Origin: Atrina japonica
Taxonomy: Eukaryota; Mollusca; Bivalvia; Pterioida; Pinnidae
Assembly: GCA_030159075.1 (NCBI GenBank)
Contig: BROG01000338.1
Location: 679,001 to 743,000 of the forward strand
Direction of reading: 5' to 3'
DNA: 64,000 nt
Under the pieces are notes generated by a model. The model saw only the letters and a program-made list of their open reading frames with translations, did not search any database and was not told where the DNA came from. Of this stretch, positions 12,496 through 21,400 are shown piece by piece (the first letter of the stretch is position 1; each line of letters starts with the position of its first letter). A program made the position numbers and the translations under genes.

Positions 12496-12648
12496 CATAG
12501 GCGTCGGAGCCGTGGGGGCTAGGGGGGGGGGGGGGGGCTAAGCCCCCCACTTTTTTTGCAAAGATAGGCATAGGTGTTGAAAATTGGAGCTTAGCCCCCA
12601 AGACGTTTCTGGCGTGTGTGTGTTTTAAGTTGGTTTAGCCCCCCCCCC
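12496..12648 (+). mobile_element. G/C-hairpin MITE, copy 4, fused to the Polinton-like element
   Basis: Same element as at 211. The 5' end is intact (CATAGGCGTCGGAGCC). The sequence after GGTTTAGCCCCCC departs from the other copies and the terminal CTTCCGACGCCTATG is missing. Coding sequence of the Polinton-like element starts within about 10 bases, so this is a breakpoint. Confidence 0.75.
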
Positions 12649-12654
12649 TCGCAA

Positions 12655-13095
12655 TTGACTACTATAAAAGAGTCGATCAAGAGGCTACTCGACGATAATC
12701 TCCCTTTGAGAGAAAGAATCGCCAATCTGTTCAAAGAACAGGGAATCACCATCGTTAGCGTCTTAACCGCCATTGGAATGACCGTCGCGTTTTAAGTCGA
12801 ATTATTGATACCAGATGTCAAACCGATTAAACCGCCACCTCCTCCACCATCCAATAAAGAGTGTGGATTACAGGAATGGCTTAAAAAACAGCTAGACTCG
12901 GTCGGAAAACTGCTCGCGAGATTGGCTACCAAATTCGGCGAAGCGTTACCGGGTATATTAGGTTCCATCGTTTCCTGGATCTTATCGACACTCGGCAAAA
13001 CTGCCATTTGGTTGGAAGAACATTTGTGGGTGTTGGGTATGGCCGTTGTTGGTTTGTTGTTAACGAAACTCGACGAAGAGAAGAAAAGAAAATAA
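12655..13095 (+). pseudogene. hydrophobic Polinton protein, N-terminally truncated, one stop
   Basis: One frame runs from 12655 to the stop at 13095, with an in-frame TAA at 12793-12795. The first part (about 45 residues) has a charged helix and the conserved-looking IANLFKEQGITIVSVLTAIG. The second part has a proline hinge (PIKPPPPPPS), an amphipathic helix (LQEWLKKQLDSVGKLLARLA), and two hydrophobic segments (LPGILGSIVSWILSTLG and VLGMAVVGLLLTKL). From recollection, similar proteins with a longer N terminus recur in cnidarian and mollusc Polinton-like elements; function unknown, possibly membrane association. An ATG-like start within the remnant is not evident, and the 5' part was lost at the MITE junction. 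Confidence 0.7.
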
Positions 13096-13146
13096 CGATA
13101 GAGCGAAAACGTCAGTCTTTTGACTTTCGTGATCGTCTTGTTTTTG

Positions 13147-13208
13147 TGGTTTGATCTGTTTAGGTGGTGATGGTTTAATCTGTTTAGGTGGTGATGGTTT
13201 AATCTGTT
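13147..13208 (-). repeat. 24-base tandem repeat encoding a proline/lysine tail
   Basis: About 2.5 copies of a 24-base unit. On the minus strand, in the frame next to that of the preceding gene, the repeat reads as KQIKPSPP units. It would give the 13212-14111 protein a Pro/Lys-rich tail if a one-base shift at about 13215 is an error or mutation. Confidence 0.6.
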
Positions 13209-13211
13209 GGG

Positions 13212-14111
13212 TTAACGTTTTCGCGTTAAGGTCGACGTTCGTTCCGGTTTTGTCTTTTCGGGCGCGATCAAGATTTCGTTATTATAATTGGCGATGTTTT
13301 TACCGATTTTCAGCTCCATGTTGCTGGGTAGCATGTAAACTCCCGGATGGATGACAAAATCGAGTTTGGAATTTGCATATCTTAGACAATTTTCGTAGCG
13401 AGAAATATCGGCGGGTAAATCGAGAGGTCTGTTAATCGCATCCTCGACGTTGACTAAAAATTGTTTCTGCGCGTCGAGCGAGGTGGCACCGGCGTCCACG
13501 ATCGAGGCCCTCGTTTGACCTTGGGCGACCAAGACGGCTCAGGTGAAGACGCGAATGGAAGCGTCCAATCTGGCCAGACCCGGAAGCGTGAATCCATCCG
13601 AGCAGTTTGCGATGAACGTGGACCATTTCGTGTTATACTTTCCGACGATGGTTCCCTTGATTTTCCAGTCCGTGTCGACCGACACCCCGAATTCGCGACA
13701 GATTCGTTCGTACGCCGAAACGTCTACGGTGTTCGTGTAGTGATCGAAATCGGAATCGCTGGGCAAGGGGACGGTGATTTCCTTCAAGATCCTTCTGATT
13801 TGATAGTAAACGTGAAACTGAAAGAACGATTTCGACAGTTTGTCGTTTCCCATTTCCAACGTCACGCCGCATCCGGTCGTGGCGCACCACACCGCGAAAT
13901 TTAACTGGTTCTGCCAGAAACCCCCCGTCACGGAATGCTGATACCACCGGTGTAACATGGTGTAATATTTGGAAGTTCCGTCTTCGAAAACGTTCGGGTT
14001 ATTATACTTGACGAAAATATTCTCGAACGACGCGTGAAACTTTTTAGTCGTATTGACGTAGACGTCGAAAGACGACAAATCCAAATCCTCCCTGTATTCG
14101 TAAACATTCAT
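13212..14111 (-). pseudogene. conserved Polinton-like protein of unknown role, one in-frame TGA
   Basis: The frame starts at ATG 14111, preceded by an A-rich gap. It runs about 190 codons, meets TGA at 13539-13541, then continues in the same frame for another 107 codons to 13212. Notable segments: NVYEYREDLDLSSFDVYV at the N terminus, a Trp/Tyr-rich core (YYTMLHRWYQHSVTGGFW, NFAVWCATTGCGV), and in the second part DAQKQFLVNVEDAINRPLDL and FVIHPGVYMLPSNMELKIG. No standard domain is recognised. It has the size and position of a structural protein and is paired head to head with the penton-like gene. I cannot call it a major capsid protein: it is about 300 residues, shorter than the double-jelly-roll proteins of typical Polintons. 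The TGA may be a CGA-to-TGA mutation. Confidence 0.75.
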
Positions 14112-14146
14112 CTTTTATTTAAAAAATAAAATTGTTATAAAAAAAC
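14112..14146. promoter_or_regulatory. 35-base divergent promoter region
   Basis: The gap between two head-to-head genes. It is almost pure A/T and contains TTTAAAAAATAAAA and TTATAAAAAAAC, so each start codon has a TTWAWAAAA-like motif just upstream on its own strand. Inferred to hold both core promoters. Confidence 0.5.
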
Positions 14147-14857
14147 ATGTTTCATCTCGTGACGGAAATCGGTAAACCCGTGAAACTATCTCAATACATC
14201 GACAACGTGAACGACGAGTGGCGCGTGCGAGTAAAGTCCGTTCATTTTTGGAACGGTCTGTACAACATAAAGAAAGATGTTGAAATAGAATACGCCAATT
14301 TGGTGAGGAAGAGGTCTCATTCCGGCAGAGAAAAGTTGGTTCCAGATAGAAAGAGAGTCCATACAGTGCACGCTGGATCGTACACGTTCAAAGATATACA
14401 GCGAATTCTCGTTAAATATCTCGAGAAAATAGTATTGAGCAAAAATACGATGAGAGTAAGAATCGATGGTAAAAACCCGCCTATTTTGCTGGATATTCCG
14501 TCGGAACTCAACAAGATTCTCGGAATCGGCGAAAACGTTCCTTTAATGGGGACCGTCATCCCGACAAATAGCATAAACCTGCAACCGGTGGAACTACTTA
14601 ACGTTCATCTCGAAGAACTTGCCGGGGGAGACACGTTCGACGACGGGCGACCGAACGACGTCGTCAAATCCCTACCGTGTCCCAACGTGAAATTTTCCGA
14701 GTTGTATGTCGAAAACGTCGAACGTCCCATTTTCTTAAAGTTGAAACGCGATCGCATCACGGAATTAACGATAGACATAAAAGACGAGCAGGGAGAACTC
14801 GTTGATAATCACGGGTATCCCGTTCACGTGCTCTTAGAGTTTAAGAAAATTATTTAA
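14147..14857 (+). CDS. penton-like (single jelly-roll) minor capsid protein
   Basis: Intact 236-residue frame. The start is MFHLVTEIG, followed by alternating short hydrophobic stretches that suggest beta strands. The C-terminal segment TELTIDIKDEQGELVDNHGY followed by a hydrophobic strand matches the last strands of small jelly-roll penton/minor capsid proteins that I recall from Polinton-like and adintovirus-like elements, where a DQxG turn precedes a final VxVxLxF strand. It would sit at capsid vertices. It is one of the few unbroken genes of the element. The assignment is by general pattern, not by alignment. Confidence 0.6.
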   Translation: MFHLVTEIGKPVKLSQYIDNVNDEWRVRVKSVHFWNGLYNIKKDVEIEYANLVRKRSHSGREKLVPDRKRVHTVHAGSYTFKDIQRILVKYLEKIVLSKNTMRVRIDGKNPPILLDIPSELNKILGIGENVPLMGTVIPTNSINLQPVELLNVHLEELAGGDTFDDGRPNDVVKSLPCPNVKFSELYVENVERPIFLKLKRDRITELTIDIKDEQGELVDNHGYPVHVLLEFKKII

Positions 14858-14871
14858 ACTAATAAAAAAGG

Positions 14872-15267
14872 ATGGCTATGTCAGGATTCTATCACGAAGA
14901 CTTAGAAAGGGAAGAACTGGCTGCAGAACTTTTGGAAGACATTAAAGAAGATGTCAACAACTTGATTAAAACTCGTCGCATCATGAACACGTTCCAATTC
15001 GACGTGAATAAAAACGGAAGACTCAGACCACCGCTGGGCATGAAGATGTTATTCGACGGTCACGTCATTCGTCTCGGACTCTTGGGGGAATTAGACGTGA
15101 CGTTAATCTTGAACTACGTCGAACACAAAACCTTTCAAACGAAAACCGGCGACGTTGTAATGTTGAATCCTCCATTACGGGTGGCATCGGGCGACGTTCT
15201 AAATTTTGGAGTGAATAAGGGATCGAAATCGGGAACCGTCAACGGCGTCGTCGTAGTAGACATATAA
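14872..15267 (+). CDS. small Polinton protein of unknown function (131 residues)
   Basis: Intact frame, 14 bases after the penton-like gene and preceded by AATAAAAAAGG. An acidic N-terminal helix (DLEREELAAELLEDIKEDVN) is followed by a beta-rich C-terminal half (NPPLRVASGDVLNFGV, GVVVVDI). No family is recognised. Its placement just after the penton-like gene suggests a virion protein such as a spike or fibre, but this is inference. Confidence 0.65.
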   Translation: MAMSGFYHEDLEREELAAELLEDIKEDVNNLIKTRRIMNTFQFDVNKNGRLRPPLGMKMLFDGHVIRLGLLGELDVTLILNYVEHKTFQTKTGDVVMLNPPLRVASGDVLNFGVNKGSKSGTVNGVVVVDI

Positions 15268-15294
15268 AAAATTTCTCGCGTATAAAAAAAAGAG

Positions 15295-15865
15295 ATGAGT
15301 AAAAACGAATTATATCCGACGTTAGAAAGCGATCCGCAACAATATCGTTTAAAACGAATCGGCGAGATCGAACAGACGTTTCGTCGAGAGATCAAAACGC
15401 GGAAGAGCATGCATAAAAAGTATAAACGAACGGTGAATACCGCAGACGGTGTCGACGCGGCTCTCATCTCGGGGGGGGGGGGGGCGTCGCCGTCGGTGGA
15501 CTCGGATTTCTCGTTCCCATCGCGGGACTACCTCTCCAAATTATAGCCCTGACCGCGGGTTCGGTGGGGTTGGTCCTGAAAGGGATAAGACGATTACTGC
15601 TGAAAAAATCGGAAAAACACCTCAAGTCACCAAACTCGCGGAGAGTAAACTCAATTCGATATCGGATCTGGTGAGTCGAGCGCTCGAGGACGGGGAAGAT
15701 CTCGGACGAAGAATTTGCCACCGTATCCCACGAGTTGACCAAGTATCGCGAGATGAAAGATAAACTCTATTCTACCCACAAGGTCCAAAAAAGGAGTCGG
15801 ACAAAGAGACGGAGGATTTACGCAAGCAGCTCCTAGACCTCGTAAACAAATCCACTTCGCGATAA
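15295..15865 (+). pseudogene. conserved Polinton protein, several frameshifts
   Basis: The start at 15295 gives MSKNELYPTLESDPQQYRLK and a basic helical region. The frame is lost at a run of 12 G (15473-15484). The next frame carries a hydrophobic segment (LGFLVPIAGLPLQIIALTAG) and a basic patch. Frames then alternate: KLNSISDLVSRALEDG in one, SDEEFATVSHELTKYREMK in another, and a charged C terminus ending at TAA 15863-15865. The pieces fall in a sensible order, so this was one gene of roughly 190 residues. From recollection, a related protein recurs in cnidarian genomes next to the same partners. Function unknown; one or two membrane segments are likely. Confidence 0.65.
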
Positions 15866-15884
15866 CTATAGATTTTTAAATAAA

Positions 15885-16037
15885 ATGAAACGTTTTACCG
15901 AGATATTACTATTCGTGTTGCTGTCATTTATCGTTTTATGGATTTTGTTAATATTATCCGCGATATTATATATTTTACGCTTAGAACGTTATCACATAAC
16001 GGAAAAATGGTTAAGAAAAAGATTGCGGTCTTTATAA
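15885..16037 (+). CDS. 50-residue membrane protein
   Basis: The ATG at 15885 follows TTTTTAAATAAA. After MKRFTE comes a single long hydrophobic segment (about residues 7-31), then a basic tail ending TAA at 16035-16037. It sits between two conserved genes with 19-base and 23-base gaps, and its end does not overlap the next start at 16061. Probably a small virion or membrane protein; no family recognised. Confidence 0.55.
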   Translation: MKRFTEILLFVLLSFIVLWILLILSAILYILRLERYHITEKWLRKRLRSL

Positions 16038-16060
16038 AAAAATGTATCTATATTAAAAAC

Positions 16061-16462
16061 ATGAATGTGGATGATGTATTAGCGAACGATATACCCAGCA
16101 AGGATATATCTACCAAAGACAGATTATCGGCCATCGTCAGTTCTGGACGTGCGCGTCATTTTCTAGGAAAAGACGTGACTTCTTCCGAATTGGAAAAGAT
16201 GAACGATAAGGAGGTTGAAACCATGAGTCGTCTGTTAGACGATCGACTCGGCATGCGCATGACCAAATCGATAGCAAATTCCCTCATCTATCTGTATTCG
16301 CAAGGACTTAAACATTTTTTCGATCTTAAAGACGAGCCTAAAATGATCGAGGAATTGAACGAAGACCCCTTCTTGGACAATCCCATCTGCGAAATGTGTT
16401 GTAGTTTATATTACAAATACGGATCGGTATTTAGTACCTCTCAGTATAGCCACCATTTCTAG
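16061..16462 (+). CDS. Polinton protein of unknown function (133 residues)
   Basis: I chose the ATG at 16061, preceded by TATTAAAAAC, rather than the upstream in-frame ATG at 15938, which would overlap the small membrane gene. The protein is largely helical and charged (SGRARHFLGKDVTSSELEKM, MSRLLDDRLGMRMTKSIANS) and ends with a Cys pair (CEMCC). No domain is recognised. The frame is intact. Confidence 0.6.
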   Translation: MNVDDVLANDIPSKDISTKDRLSAIVSSGRARHFLGKDVTSSELEKMNDKEVETMSRLLDDRLGMRMTKSIANSLIYLYSQGLKHFFDLKDEPKMIEELNEDPFLDNPICEMCCSLYYKYGSVFSTSQYSHHF

Positions 16463-16497
16463 CCGATTTAAAAAATCTGACGTTATAGAAAAACACG

Positions 16498-16828
16498 ATG
16501 AATCCGGAGGAATTAATAGGCAAGATGGAAATAAAAGAAGAAGAATCCAAAAACGTCAGGAAGCGGGGATGAAGGGTTGCCAAACGTAGATGGGAGTAAC
16601 AATGCTAATAGCAACGATAGCAATGCTAATAGCAATGCTAATAGCAACGATAGCAATGCTAATAGCAACGATAGCAATGCTATTAACAGCGATAGTTGGA
16701 AATGGCTAGCGGGCGGACTCGCGGTTGTTGGATTTCTGGTCTACATGAAACCAAAACCCAAAAAAATTCCGGCCCCAGTAATTCAACCCCCAAAAGAATC
16801 AAAACTCAACGCCCATGAAATGTTATAA
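16498..16828 (+). pseudogene. Asn/Ser-repeat membrane protein, frameshifted
   Basis: ATG 16498 opens a 24-codon frame (MNPEELIGKMEIKEEESKN) that ends at TGA 16570. Another frame runs through the region, giving GDEGLPNVDG, then a low-complexity tract of about 30 residues built from NANSNDS units (16597-16690). A membrane segment follows (WLAGGLAVVGFLVYM) and a Pro/Lys tail. A single indel near 16550-16570 would join them. The repeat DNA is made of AATGCTAATAGC and AACGATAGC units and probably expands and shrinks easily. The layout suggests a membrane-anchored stalk; function unknown. Confidence 0.55.
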
Positions 16829-16854
16829 ATAATTTTCTCTCTTATTAAAAAAGA

Positions 16855-17080
16855 ATGAGTGAAAAAAGATTTGGTAAACAGCGCGTATCACGCCGCCGTC
16901 AATACGGGAATTGCCATCGGATACGCGCAACTCTCCAAGAAATTTTTAAAGATGCCGGTGCCTAAGATGGATTTAGATCCGAAGGATTTCGGGATGATCC
17001 TTCTCGAATTTGCTCTCGCCAATTACACCAAGGACATGTTGGTCAAAAAGGGAATCATTCCCGCCGATATCATGAAATAA
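16855..17080 (+). pseudogene. small conserved Polinton membrane protein, start frameshifted
   Basis: The ATG at 16855 follows TTATTAAAAAAGA, but the conserved frame lies one base off and begins around 16859. An indel in the A6 run just after the start codon is the simplest reading. The frame encodes about 73 residues: DLVNSAYHAAVNTGIAIGYA, KKFLKMPVPKMDLDPKDFG, then a hydrophobic stretch and KKGIIPADIMK. From recollection, short proteins of this pattern accompany PolB in Polinton-like elements. Function unknown. Confidence 0.6.
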
Positions 17081-17098
17081 AATAAAACCTTTATTAAA

Positions 17099-17492
17099 AT
17101 GGCAACGATAGCAATGATGGTAGGTGGCGCATTGGTCAACGCCTTGGCGTTTTCTGGATCACAATTTTTATTTTCGAATCACGACGAGCAAAAAAGACAC
17201 GACGAAGCGATGGAAAAACAAGGCCAGAGACGAATGGAATCACAAACGCACGAAAAGATTAGATTTTTTAAACGAGAGATTGAAAAAAGAAGGACATGCA
17301 TTATACACCTATAAAGAAGTGGATGCCGCCATGTCTCTATACTCGCAGATGATGGGAGAAGAGGAGATGTCTCCCGAACCGAAATTGAGCGATTTTTATC
17401 AGCCCTCCGAAGAGCAAAAAGATAAAGAAATCCTCTTCGTGTTGATAGGAACGGGGTTAGTGTTTTATGGCGTAAAAAAATATGTCGCATAA
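17099..17492 (+). pseudogene. conserved Polinton protein with two membrane segments, frameshifted
   Basis: Starts MATIAMMVGGALVNALAFSG, a hydrophobic N terminus, followed by a charged helix (QKRHDEAMEKQGQRRM). Around 17260-17290 the frame shifts. The second frame continues with RLDFLNERLKKEGHALYTYK, PEPKLSDFYQPSEEQKDKE and a C-terminal membrane segment (ILFVLIGTGLVFYGV). The two frames overlap by more than 100 bases and one indel would join them into about 130 residues. From recollection, this two-ended membrane layout is a regular companion of PolB and integrase in cnidarian and mollusc elements. Confidence 0.65.
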
Positions 17493-17498
17493 AGTAAA

Positions 17499-18366
17499 AT
17501 GGAAGAGATCTATTACAGTCGCTATTGGAAAGGAAAGGCGGCCATCAAGAAATTGGCCAAAGCGGCTAACGTCAGTGAAAAGGAAGCGTTCGATTTCCTG
17601 AAAAAACAGACGTGTGGCAAATCTATCTACCCGCCCCCAAGAAAATCATACGACCTAAATTCGAATATGCAAAAGAAAACGACATTCACCAGGCCGATCT
17701 ATTGTTTTTACCGCATGATAAGGTGGGTAGGAAAACGTACAAATACGCGTTAACGGTGGTAGACGTGGGTACTCGGTACAAAGAAGCGGAACCTTTAACA
17801 ACCAAAGACAGTAAAGAAGTGGCCGACGCTTTCGAAAAATTTACGAAAGACGATTAGCGTTTCCAAAATTATTACAAGTCGATCCCGGTCGCGAATTCAT
17901 GGGCGCTGTCTCCAAACTCATGTCTCGACACGAAGCGAGAATAAGAAGGGGAAGAGTCGACGTTCATCGCAACCAAGCCATCGTCGAACGATTTAATAAA
18001 ACGTTGGGAGAACGGTTGTTTGCCTATCAATACGACCAAGAGATGAGATCTAAGGACAGAAACAGAGAATGGGTGAAACGGTTGCCAGACGTCGTGAAAG
18101 CGATCAACGACGAGACTAAACCCCCCGAAGCGATAATACCTTCCACCGAGGTTCGATCGTCGGTGGGTCCGTTTAATAAAGTTAGATATCTCTATCAACC
18201 CGGAGAGTTGGAAGGCGGAAAACGCAGGGCGACCGATCCCATTTGGAGCGTAGACAAATAAGACGTCGATCGTCAATTTAGAATGCAGGGTATAGACGTC
18301 TATTACCTAAAAGAACCCGCTCCTCAGAGAAATTTCGTTCGAGAAGAGTTGATGGTGGTGGATTAA
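17499..18366 (+). pseudogene. Polinton retrovirus-like DDE integrase, two frameshifts and one stop
   Basis: Would insert the element into host DNA. The ATG at 17499 is six bases after the preceding stop. Order: an N-terminal helical domain (YWKGKAAIKKLAKAANVSE); a frameshift near 17606-17612; then LPAPKKIIRPKFEYAK and the first catalytic Asp in ALTVVDVGTRYKEAEPL; a second frameshift near 17845-17865; then the second Asp in LQVDPGREFMGA and the Glu in QAIVERFNKTLGERLF. A C-terminal domain has VRYLYQPGELEGG and ATDPIWSVDK. After TAA 18259-18261 the same frame continues to a C-terminal REELMVVD and TAA at 18364-18366. All three catalytic residues remain but the gene is broken. This is the class-defining gene along with PolB. 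Confidence 0.88.
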
Positions 18367-18368
18367 TT

Positions 18369-18400
18369 AATTATCTGTGTAGATAATAAATTGTTTATTT
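18369..18400. terminator. two-way polyadenylation region between convergent genes
   Basis: Between the integrase and PolB stops lies a hairpin TTATCT-GTGT-AGATAA (18371-18386), AATAAA on the plus strand (18385-18390) and AATAAA on the minus strand (18394-18399). The minus-strand signal overlaps the PolB stop codon. Inferred to end transcripts from both sides. Confidence 0.45.
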
Positions 18401-21400
18401 CAATGCATACGTATGAATGTGATCTTCTCGAATGTAGACTTTCATACCCAGAGGATCTAACGCCGTCTTATCTTGTTTGATCCCGTAAATGATTTGGTTA
18501 AACGACCGCAGACTGTGCATCTCGCGCGATAACTTGGCGTCGTGAAAGAGAGCCTCCTTATAATCGTTAAAGTCTATCGTGTTTTTCAAGACGCATCGTT
18601 TCACACCTTTCGCTCGTTTGCAAACGCTATCGTCTTTCATTAAAATGGCGTACATTTTAGGTCTTAATCCCACGAATTCTTTGATGATTTTCCCTCCGCA
18701 TTCGTCTTTAAATTTACCGATCACCTTTTTATTTTTATCTTTGTTTCCGGGGAAGACCTCGTAATTAGAAAAATCATATTCGTCTTGATCTTTAAGCATA
18801 TCCTGATAGACATCGTCCGTTTGAATTTCGACTAACAGAGAATCCGTATCGGTATAAAGTAGATTACATTTGTCTCCGTATTTTGCTTTTAGATGATTAT
18901 AATACCAACCGTACATGTGTCTTTTCGATAAATCCAAGATCACCATGCCGCAGTAAATGGGTTTGTCTAATTTAACGCTCGTCGGCTTAAAATGAAGAAA
19001 GACCATGTTGTTGTTAATTTTAGTCAACCCGTCGTAGGAGGGCGAAGCAGTCATTTTTTTAATTTTTCTATCTTTGTCGTTCGCGCCAACTATTTTAAAC
19101 TCGGTTCTATTCCGTTTATTTTCCATGGTCTTCCCAAACACGGCATTGTTCATGAGTTTGAAAAAATCCTTTTTGAAATCGTTTTTAGCCCGTTGACGCA
19201 ATCGAGTGTTTTTATCGATGTAACTCGAAAAGCCAGGCTCTTCGTCAAAGCGTAAAATTCTATGAACTTTGGTTAATTTTAATCCCAACTCGAGATAGAG
19301 TTTTAACGTTTCGTAGTGCACGACGTATTCCTTTTTATCTCTTAGATTGGGCACGAGCTTTTTGGGACCCGTGTCGCGCATCCCGTACTCTTTCATCAAC
19401 GTTTTCTGATAATCGGAAAGATCGTCCACATTTACCTTTAACGTTTCCGGAGCGAGCGGATAATTGTTGTGCGCGTCGTGTAATTCTTTCGGATAATCAA
19501 AATCGACTTCGAGGATGTATCCCTTTCCCTCGGGCGGATGACACGGATCTGACACTTCGTCGGCCCATTCAAAGTTTCTACAGGGTAAGGGATGTTTCAT
19601 AGCCTCGCTATAAAGAGCGTTAGTATCTAAATACATGATGTACTTGGAGGATATATCAGGATCATAATCTTCCAAATATTTATTGTTCGCTTTAGAATAA
19701 CGTTGTGGAACGTAAGTGATCCCACCTCTGATCCCTTTTTCGACAAATAAATGCATGTCGTAATCGGTGAACAACTCTAATTCAACTTTGGAGGTGAGCA
19801 ACGCTGCATCCCAAGCCAAACCGGGGGCCGTGTAATAATTACACGGATCTAATGCGTAGTGTTTTAAAGAAATGTTGCGAAATTCTTCGAACACGTCGGC
19901 TAATAAGCCCGCGTCCGATTTTAAATATAAATCGTGATAATCTCCCATATCCTTACATCCGTATCGATCCCAAACGTTTGAGCGTGTTCGTACTCTTTTT
20001 GAGAAATGTGAGTATCCGATAATGTACTGTAAAAATCTTCCTTCGGTGGTAGACACCAGTTTCATTAAACCTATCGAAAGAATTCATATATTCGTATGGA
20101 TAGACCCTTTTCTCGTTAAAAGCGAGGCATCCTCGAATATAGATTTCGTGATAGGGATAATCGTCTAGATTTTTAGCTAAATTCTCCAGACCACACGATA
20201 AGAATTCGGAAACTGTCGATAAAATCTCAATTGTCCGATAGAAAAACTGATAAACTTTTCGTGATTCATCGGAATGCAATTGATTGGTTCTTCCACTTCC
20301 ATTTCCGATAATATTAAATGAGAATCGTAGCCACGAAGATTATGAAAGATAACGGGTATGTGTTTTGCCCTTCTTAATAATCTATTACATTTATTATGAG
20401 CCGCACCTCGAAATTTACCAGAAAGGTGACAATGATCTCTGACTTTGATGAGATCGATTTTTTTCGCCCCTGATTTTTTTCATGGTTTCGTCGAGGTCAG
20501 TTTTTATGGTATCGTGGCGATCGCGATACCATTCTAAATCGGATAATTCATATTTTAATTCATCTTTTTCCTCCTCAGAAGTCATCAGAGATAATATGCG
20601 ATCGATATCACGTTCCAAACACGTCAAACTAAGTAATTTTTCCTGTTCCTTTAAAAGTTTCCTTATCTGAGCCCATAAAGGAAACCACTTGTGAGCATCC
20701 CCCGAAAATTCATCTCCGCAAATCCAACATCGCTTAGACTCTTCAAAGTTTTTCCTATCCTCGTCGGTCATACAGAGCTCTTTTTTCTTAGAACAAATGT
20801 CGTTAATCTTTTGTTTTTCTCGTCGTAAACTTTCTAGAAGATGTTTCACAGCATTCTCCCCGCGATAGAGTTGAGGCTCTTTGATCTTATCGATACCCTT
20901 CTCCGTTCTCCAAATGACTACATAACAGTATCCCGAAGGGTGATGACGCGATGTTTTCGTCGTTTTATCGCCGGCCTCTTCATTGATGGGTGAAATAATA
21001 CACTCGAAATCCGCATAGATCGTGGCATATACGGGCTGTTTATTACCATAATTCTTAAACTTGAGAAGGTTTTTACCCTCCTCGGGCATGATGGGTTCCA
21101 TGGGCGGATTGTTAATACCACGACAATCAGCCACGTGCTTTTTATAAACATCCTCGCTCGATAGTATTTTAAGACAACGAAGACATGGATATGATTTTCC
21201 TTTATATTTTGAGTGGGAAGACAACAATCTGGATGTGTTTTTAATCCAAGAGTAGTGCCAATTATTTTCTGGACCTTCTAACAACAATAAATTAATTTCT
21301 TTATCGCGAAAGTTTTCCGATATGTAATAAGGGAAGAAACCTCTACTTTCCGTCCACCCGAGAACGTTAACAGCGAGTCCGTTACGATTTTCGAATTTGG

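Noticed and set aside
13539..13541. Selenocysteine at the in-frame TGA
   Set aside because: No selenoprotein context, no visible SECIS-like element, and other genes of the element also carry stops and shifts; simple decay explains it.
13461..13904. Plus-strand 147-codon open frame in the Polinton-like block
   Set aside because: It is antisense to the conserved 13212-14111 frame, lacks the A-rich start motif and has no coherent domain.
14147..14857. Major capsid protein call for the 236-residue protein
   Set aside because: Too short for a double jelly roll, and its C-terminal pattern fits a single jelly-roll penton-like protein better.
18992..19255. Plus-strand frame inside the PolB region
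   Set aside because: Shadow of the polymerase palm domain on the other strand.
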